From Apus apus (lineage: Eukaryota > Chordata > Aves > Apodiformes > Apodidae), in assembly GCF_020740795.1 (NCBI RefSeq), contig NC_067285.1:79751342-79815341 (forward strand): 64,000 nt of DNA, read 5' to 3'. A program made the translations under genes and the position numbers. Each line of letters opens with the position of its first letter. The first letter of the stretch is position 1. A model generated the notes under the pieces. It was given only the letters and a program-made list of their open reading frames with translations, searched no databases and was not told the DNA's origin. This document shows, one piece after another, positions 58,115 to 64,000 of the stretch.

Positions 58115-61100
58115 CCAGAATGGCTATTAAAGAACAATTGTGACTCAGCTGTAAATTCACACAGCCTTCTTGAAGTTTGTGGGATGACTTTGAGCTTAAT
58201 GTTACATCAACTTTTTCCATAGGTAGCCACAATTGGCCACTGTCAGAGCTGGGATATCAGTTCATAGGATGTTTTGATCACTTTTCATATTTTCCTTTCC
58301 TTCTTCCTTGTTAATCAATATTTGAAATTAGAAGGTTGAACAGTTTCCCACAAAGGTAAACTCCAGTTTGAAGTGATGACAGAATAACTGTTTGGTTTTT
58401 TTTATCTAGCAGGTAAGACAAGAAAAATCTCCTGACATGTGGAAGCTTGAAATTCTGCCCTTTACAGTTAATTAAAAATTAGTTTGGGAAGTTTCATCAA
58501 ATGTGTATGGTCAGCTATACACTGGAGACTCCTATAGTCTATTCCTACAAACTCTAAAACCTTTTGGCAAAACAGAACATTACAAAAAAATGTGAAAGGT
58601 AACTCCTCTTTTTCTTGTAAAAGTTACTTTTTCATACATGGATCTCTAAGAAATATGATCATTACTATGTAGTAATTTTGTAATTAAGCATTGCTTGTGT
58701 AGCTATAAAAATTACTAAAATGTACTCAGTTTTTGTGATGGTTTAGTTTCTGAACCTATGCAGTAATTAGGACAGAATAGTATAAAAGCTATTTCACTAA
58801 GCTAAAACATCCACAGTGGAGCCCCCCAGGATAGATTGTTTACAGTTGCCAGCATACTACCCCAAAAACAATAACAACTAATCCACAACTGAAAGATATG
58901 TAGTTTTGTGTAACTGGTTTATTAGATATTCTTTGGTAAGAACTTACCATTAATATTTTACAAAGTATTTAGGGACATGGTTTTGCAATTTGAGCATGCC
59001 AATTATTGGTTTCTATAATTTCTGTCAGTAAAGTTTGTCCTGCCTTTGATGTGTATAAATTAACTAGAATTTCTTCTGTAGCAATTAGCTGTCTTGATAG
59101 CTGACATTTGGTTTTGTTTTGTTTAAAATTCATGTCACCTTTTGTCATGACCTTGTGTACACAGATATACCTTGCTGGCTCTGGCCAACTTCACCTGGGG
59201 CCTCCCCTGTTACTCTGTGCCCGCTCTCCATGGGCCCAGTACCCCATTTCATCTGGGCCTAGGGGAGGGCTGGATGTTCCTGTCAGAAGTATATGCTAGC
59301 CTTGTCTCCAAGCCTTGTCATTGGCCCCATCCCCTTTTGTTCCTGGATGTCCCCTGAACCTGGTTCCATCACTTGTTTTATTGGGGGCTGAGTCAACCTC
59401 AGCTCCCAGTTCAGCTTCCTTAGAGATCAGCCAGCCTTCACTGCTTCCTGGCACTTGTCAGAGAGCTTGAATGCTTATGTTGCTGAAATTCTTTCTTGAG
59501 GTGTAGACCCCACATACTGAAAAAGGAATTAAACCAATCTAAGAAGTATTTGTATTTATACATTCAGTTTCATTTTAGTTCAGCTTATAAAACTAGTCTT
59601 GGATTTATTCTCTCTTGATCTTAATTTGAAAAAATAAATCCCTGTAAAATAAAGGGCCACTGAATTAACAGCGGATTTATGTTTATCTGTATTGGTTTGT
59701 TTTCAGTACAAATTTTTCAGAAGTCAGTATGTTGGCCTGAACATATGCGTTAATCGTATCTACTTAATAGTGCACAATATACATGCACTAAAAATATGCA
59801 CTCTTACATGTAAATGCTAAACTATCTGAAGTTCTTGAGGAAAGTTATAAGCATGCAAATGAGTATTTAGAGTGTTTGTGTGGACCATGATACACCTAGA
59901 AAGTTATATTGGCATGCCCACATTCTAAAAAGTCCTAATGTCAGCATTTTCTCCTTTTTACCTAGAAAAATTGTTATATATTCCTATTGCATTTTTTATT
60001 CCATCCTGCAGGAATTTCTCCCAAGATTAATTCAAATCTGCCTTTTTTACCAAGCTCTACAGTTTCATCTGCTCATTTCATAAGCAGCTGATACTTACCC
60101 TTCTAATTCTACACCTTACAATAGGTGATATAAAATTTATATTGTACAGATAATTGAGCTAAAGCTGAATGTACACAGACCTTCACACAGTTTGACAGGT
60201 TGGGAATGGGGGGGTGGAAAATAGCTCTTCCATCATGATTTTAGGTATCTTATGCCCTTCTCCAAAACACAGCATTTTTCTGTCTTTTCAAAGTCAAATG
60301 TAAGCAAAGCCTCTTTTACAGTATCTTTCATGTAATTCAGTTTGTAGTCTTTGTTGCTAGGCAGGTAAGCCATTTTCCTCAACCTCTACCCAGTCTAATT
60401 CAACTGTAAGTGCAGAATATTTTACCTTGCTGTCTTCATTACACATACCTTGATTTTAGCCCATTGTTCATCTTACTAGACTTTTCTTTTTATGTAACAC
60501 ACTTGTCCCCATTAATATGTTCAGAAATATTTCTTGTGCCTACAAAACATAAATTAAGCAAAGTTGTCTCCATCTTTCAGATAATGTCATGAACATAATT
60601 AACCTTCCATGCACAAAGAAAGAAAAAAAAAATCTGAATATTAAATATTTTCTGATTTTTTTTTTCTGACTGGACACACTAGTCTCATTAGTTTTGAAAA
60701 GGAAGGCTTCATTTAGTTTTAATTGTGTAGATAGCCAGCTCCACTAATAGCTACTATAGGAATGCTAAAAAAAGTCAGCATTTTAATTTCACTTTTTTAT
60801 ATGTATTCTACTAATGCTCTTTATAGAAGAACGATCCAGATTGCATCATTATCTAAAGATGAGGCTTTTTCCTTTCAACCTCCTCCCACACGTTTTTCTG
60901 ATCATCAGTCAGATGTCATGTAATCTTCTGCCAGGTTCTAGAAAAAAAAATAAATTAAGTGGGACTTTTTTTTTTAATCATACTGGGAATTCTTTACTGA
61001 TGCTAATTAATTTAATTATCTCTTCCCAAAACAGAGTAATATAATATTAAAAAAAAAAATAAAATAGCATACCAATTATGATTGGAAATAAAGGAACACC

Positions 61101-62199
61101 AGTGGGCCTGTAGGCAGCTGTAATACAAATTAGACATGTACTTCTATAATTAAGGAATGGTCCTGAAGTTATAGCTGCTGATCAGGTGGAAAATATGCTT
61201 CTTTCACACATAGGAGAAAACACTAGATGAATGTAATGCCTATGCATGATCTATATATCACACAGCCTTCTCCCTATCTGCTGCAGCCATTGACAACTTG
61301 GAAGGATTAGGACTAATGCTGCACTAGGAAAAAGAGAAAAAGTAATTTTTTTCTGTTTCTTCTTATTTTCTCTGACAGAATTTATCTCTGCAGACATTTT
61401 CAAGAATGCAATAATATTTGATCTACACTTTTACAAGTCACCAAAACTCACATTACATTAAAAAACAAGGGAAAAGGGCATGATTGGAACAAAAAGAAGG
61501 TACAGAAAGACTTTTCATGTAGTAAAAAAAGAATGTCTAGTGTGGTAAAGACAGATTGTGAAACAGCCACAAGTCTGGCATATGTTAGAGAAGACCCCAA
61601 ATGACTTGCCATCAGTTTGATACGTTCTGTTTATTGAAACATACCTAGAAGCTACCATATCTAACAGAATTCATATTTAAGTAGTTACTTGCCTGAGTGC
61701 ATAAGAACCTGGGTTTACTCGCATAAATGAGCAGAATAATTTTAAATTCTTCAAAAGCCTGGGCTTTTCTGTTCATCAAAACACATTTAGAAATTATCGA
61801 TGTCTCAGACCTTACGAATAGTAACAACTTCAGTTTGATAAAACCATTTACTATGCTCTTAAATTTGAAACAGTTTCATGGATTAAATACTCCTGTACTT
61901 CACCTCAGGCTTTAAACTTCTACTAAATTAAGCCACAAGAGTACGGAACCCCTTAGATTAAAGGCAAGCAAACAATTGGTTTAAAATTATTTTTCCGTTT
62001 AATAAAAATTTCTGATTTTAAGTCACTTTCATTAAAATCAAATTATTTAACAGTACTGAAACTGAGAATTGGTGACATTTCAGAGGAAAATGTATTTTCT
62101 TCTTTTTCTTATTCATTTTCTTTTTTTGGTGTGGTTTCTTGGCTCATTTTTACTTACAATACACTGTACCGAATAAACAGGGTTTTTTGGTTGAGAGAT
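58115..62199. other. AT-rich DNA without a recognisable gene
   Basis: No exon recognised. A GC-richer patch at about 59170-59470 (CACCTGGGGCCTCCCC, CATGGGCCCAGTACCCC) stands out and may be an unidentified repeat. The rest holds only short featureless frames and homopolymer runs. Confidence 0.5.
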
Positions 62200-62340
62200 T
62201 ATCAGTAGCCTTCCACTGGAATTGTGCAGGGACATATGCTGTTCAGCATGTTCATAAATTACCTAGGGAAGGAGATGAATTGCAAAGTAAGTTTGCTGGT
62301 GCTAGTAAGTTACTCTAGGTAGTGAATATGAAACCTCACT
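62200..62340 (+). mobile_element. CR1 LINE reverse-transcriptase fragment
   Basis: The stretch TGTGCAGGGACATATGCTG, TTCAGCATGTTCATAAATTA and GCAAAGTAAGTTTGCTGGTG corresponds to the [16 protein letters not shown]...SKFADD region with many changes. Very decayed, neither end clear. Confidence 0.6.
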
Positions 62341-62438
62341 GAAATACTGCAGAGCATCTCTTGCTATTGAGTGACCAAGCAGGAAATCCAAAGTTGTTAA
62401 GTGAAGGAAGAAAGTGAGCCCCTCAATTCTATATGCAC

Positions 62439-62545
62439 AGAATCATAGAGTTGTTCAGGTTGGAAGGGTCCTTGGGAGGCATGTAGTTCAAACTCCCTCT
62501 CAAAACAAGTTCTGTGAGATCAGAGGTCAGCTACAAGATCAGTCA
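62439..62545 (-). mobile_element. CR1 LINE 3'-end fragment, minus strand
   Basis: AGAATCATAGAGTTGTTCAG, GGTTGGAAGGGTCCTTGGGA and TTCAAACTCCCTC are the complement of a CR1 3' UTR and tail. Its tail lies on the left. Confidence 0.8.
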
Positions 62546-62574
62546 CTCAGAGTGACTACTCAGATCAGCCAGTG

Positions 62575-62612
62575 ATTTTTCTTTTCCAACCTGAATAGTT
62601 CTATGATTCTTA
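62575..62612 (+). mobile_element. CR1 tail fragment, plus strand, facing away from the previous one
   Basis: TTTTCCAACCTGAATAGTTC followed by TATGATTCT is a CR1 3' end on the plus strand, about 30 bp from the minus-strand fragment. The two tails point outward, forming a small inverted repeat. Confidence 0.6.
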
Positions 62613-64000
62613 CCTGTTAGGTATTCAAGACAGGATTCACTGTTCTGTTGCTCCTCGCAGGATTCCAGGAGCGTGCTTCTTTTGTCAAGCAATGTTGTGT
62701 TATTCAACACTATTGTGTACATACCATTGTCAAAAGGGCCCGATAGAACATTGTAGATTTAAAGCAGGCACATTGAAACTTTTCCAAATCTTATATAGTA
62801 TGTGTCAAATTTCATGCCATGATTTTCATGTTTTCATTTTGTTATGAGGGGTTTTTTCTTCCTTTTAAAAAAAATTCCTATCAGCATAAAGCATTTATTT
62901 GCTACTAGTTTAATTCAATGAAACATTTACTATCAGTGCAAGCATTTATTTTGAAATTACATTTAGGCACCAGTATGCATGGTGGCTTAATTCCTGTCAA
63001 GTCTGAAATGTTAAGGTATTTTTAGGAAATCTAACTAGCTGAACTTAAGATTCATGAAAACAGAAAAGCTGACAAAGAACTTCAATACAACACAAAGTGC
63101 AAATTCACATATTATGTTTCTGCTTTCACAAAATATATTGTAGTTTCCCACATCTTCAATGCAATCTATGCCAATCAATGCCATTGCTAATCAGTTGCAT
63201 TAAAAAATATATAAAAACAAACATCACATCAGTCTATATATGAAAACGAGTGATGCATGTCAAATAAATACTTCAAAATGTGGACTAAATGTTGGTTGGC
63301 AACAGAATGCTTGGCTAATGCTGGGGTGTCTATGAGTCTTACACAGTTGTTAAAACAGTGCTACTTAAAAGCAAGAGGGAAAGCATGGCAGTAACAGTAA
63401 GGAATGTCTCAATAATCATTATTTAAACATGCCATAGCCATCAGTTACTACTGAAAAAAATCTTGTGAAAGTATAGTAGCTTTAAATCACAGTCTATTTT
63501 AATTAAGAAAGCAGGTGCACTCATGGCAGGTATTAAGGTAGACATTGTAAGAATTTTATTTTCTTTCAGGTTTTAGATTAATTTGATAATTCATTTTACA
63601 AAAATTACTCAACCCAAAAATATTTGCTCCATTCAAGTGCAATAGAGATAACTTACTTCTTATCCAAATTATCTAAAGATTAAAAAACTGTGAAAATATC
63701 CCGTTATTTCTTTATAGCATTTAAAGAAATATATATATTTTAGAGTACATATCCACAAGTTGCATTTAATTTCCAGGAAGAGATTAAGAAATCAGGTAAT
63801 TTTTAAAGCTTTGAACTGTTGGAATATTTGCATTAATGTGAAGATGCTAGATCACCCACAACTGGAATGAACACTGGGTGAAGTTTTGCTAAAGATCCAA
63901 ATCCAAAATAAAACATTATTTAATGGACAATATATTTAATTTTAAATTGACTGCTAAAAGCAGTTAAAACAGAAAGACTTCAGTAAACATTTTTATAAGA
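62613..64000. other. AT-rich DNA without a recognisable gene
   Basis: Nothing recognised up to the end of the window. Confidence 0.55.

Overview
The window looks like an AT-rich, gene-poor stretch of a bird genome. The main reason is the number of CR1 LINE pieces ending in the CR1 8-bp tail (ATTCTATG)n or its complement; avian-type LTR elements support this. I recognise no host protein-coding exon and no CRISPR array or prokaryotic signature. The only long open frames that look like real proteins are the two ORFs of a full-length CR1 retrotransposon at 9.93-14.35 kb. Most other open frames are chance or lie inside repeat remnants.

Layout. 1-5.3 kb: unannotatable AT-rich DNA. 5.3-6.4 kb: two decayed CR1 fragments. 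9.93-14.35 kb: full-length CR1 with a CpG-rich 5' UTR, intact ORF1 (coiled coil, CxxC pairs and an SGNH/GDSL-like esterase domain), intact ORF2 (apurinic endonuclease plus reverse transcriptase), and a 3' UTR with its 8-bp tail. 14.44-15.49 kb: an inverted CR1 fragment that shares a 386-bp core, about 98% identical, with another CR1 fragment at 25.36-25.75 kb in opposite orientation. 19.29-20.00 kb: a solo LTR with a clean 5-bp target-site duplication. 23.6-24.5 kb: a possible older LTR. 27.4-37.7 kb: many CR1 fragments. 39.1-39.7 and 41.5-42.2 kb: two further avian LTR-type remnants. 42-64 kb: mostly unique AT-rich DNA with scattered CR1 pieces.

The most unusual object is at 33,915-35,275. 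A single insertion, flanked by the 5-bp duplication CCTGG and interrupting an old CR1, consists of a complete LTR on the minus strand, a lysine primer-binding site, a copy of an entire mature tRNA-Lys(CTT) including its CCA end, a short non-templated-looking filler, and a second, partial U3 copy in inverted orientation. Both outer ends are the U3 terminus. I read this as a fossil of aberrant retroviral reverse transcription. Plus-strand strong-stop DNA copied past the usual stop at tRNA position 58, ran to the tRNA 5' end, folded back on its own U3, and was integrated. Position 58, normally the modified base m1A, is T in the copy, as expected if reverse transcriptase misread it.
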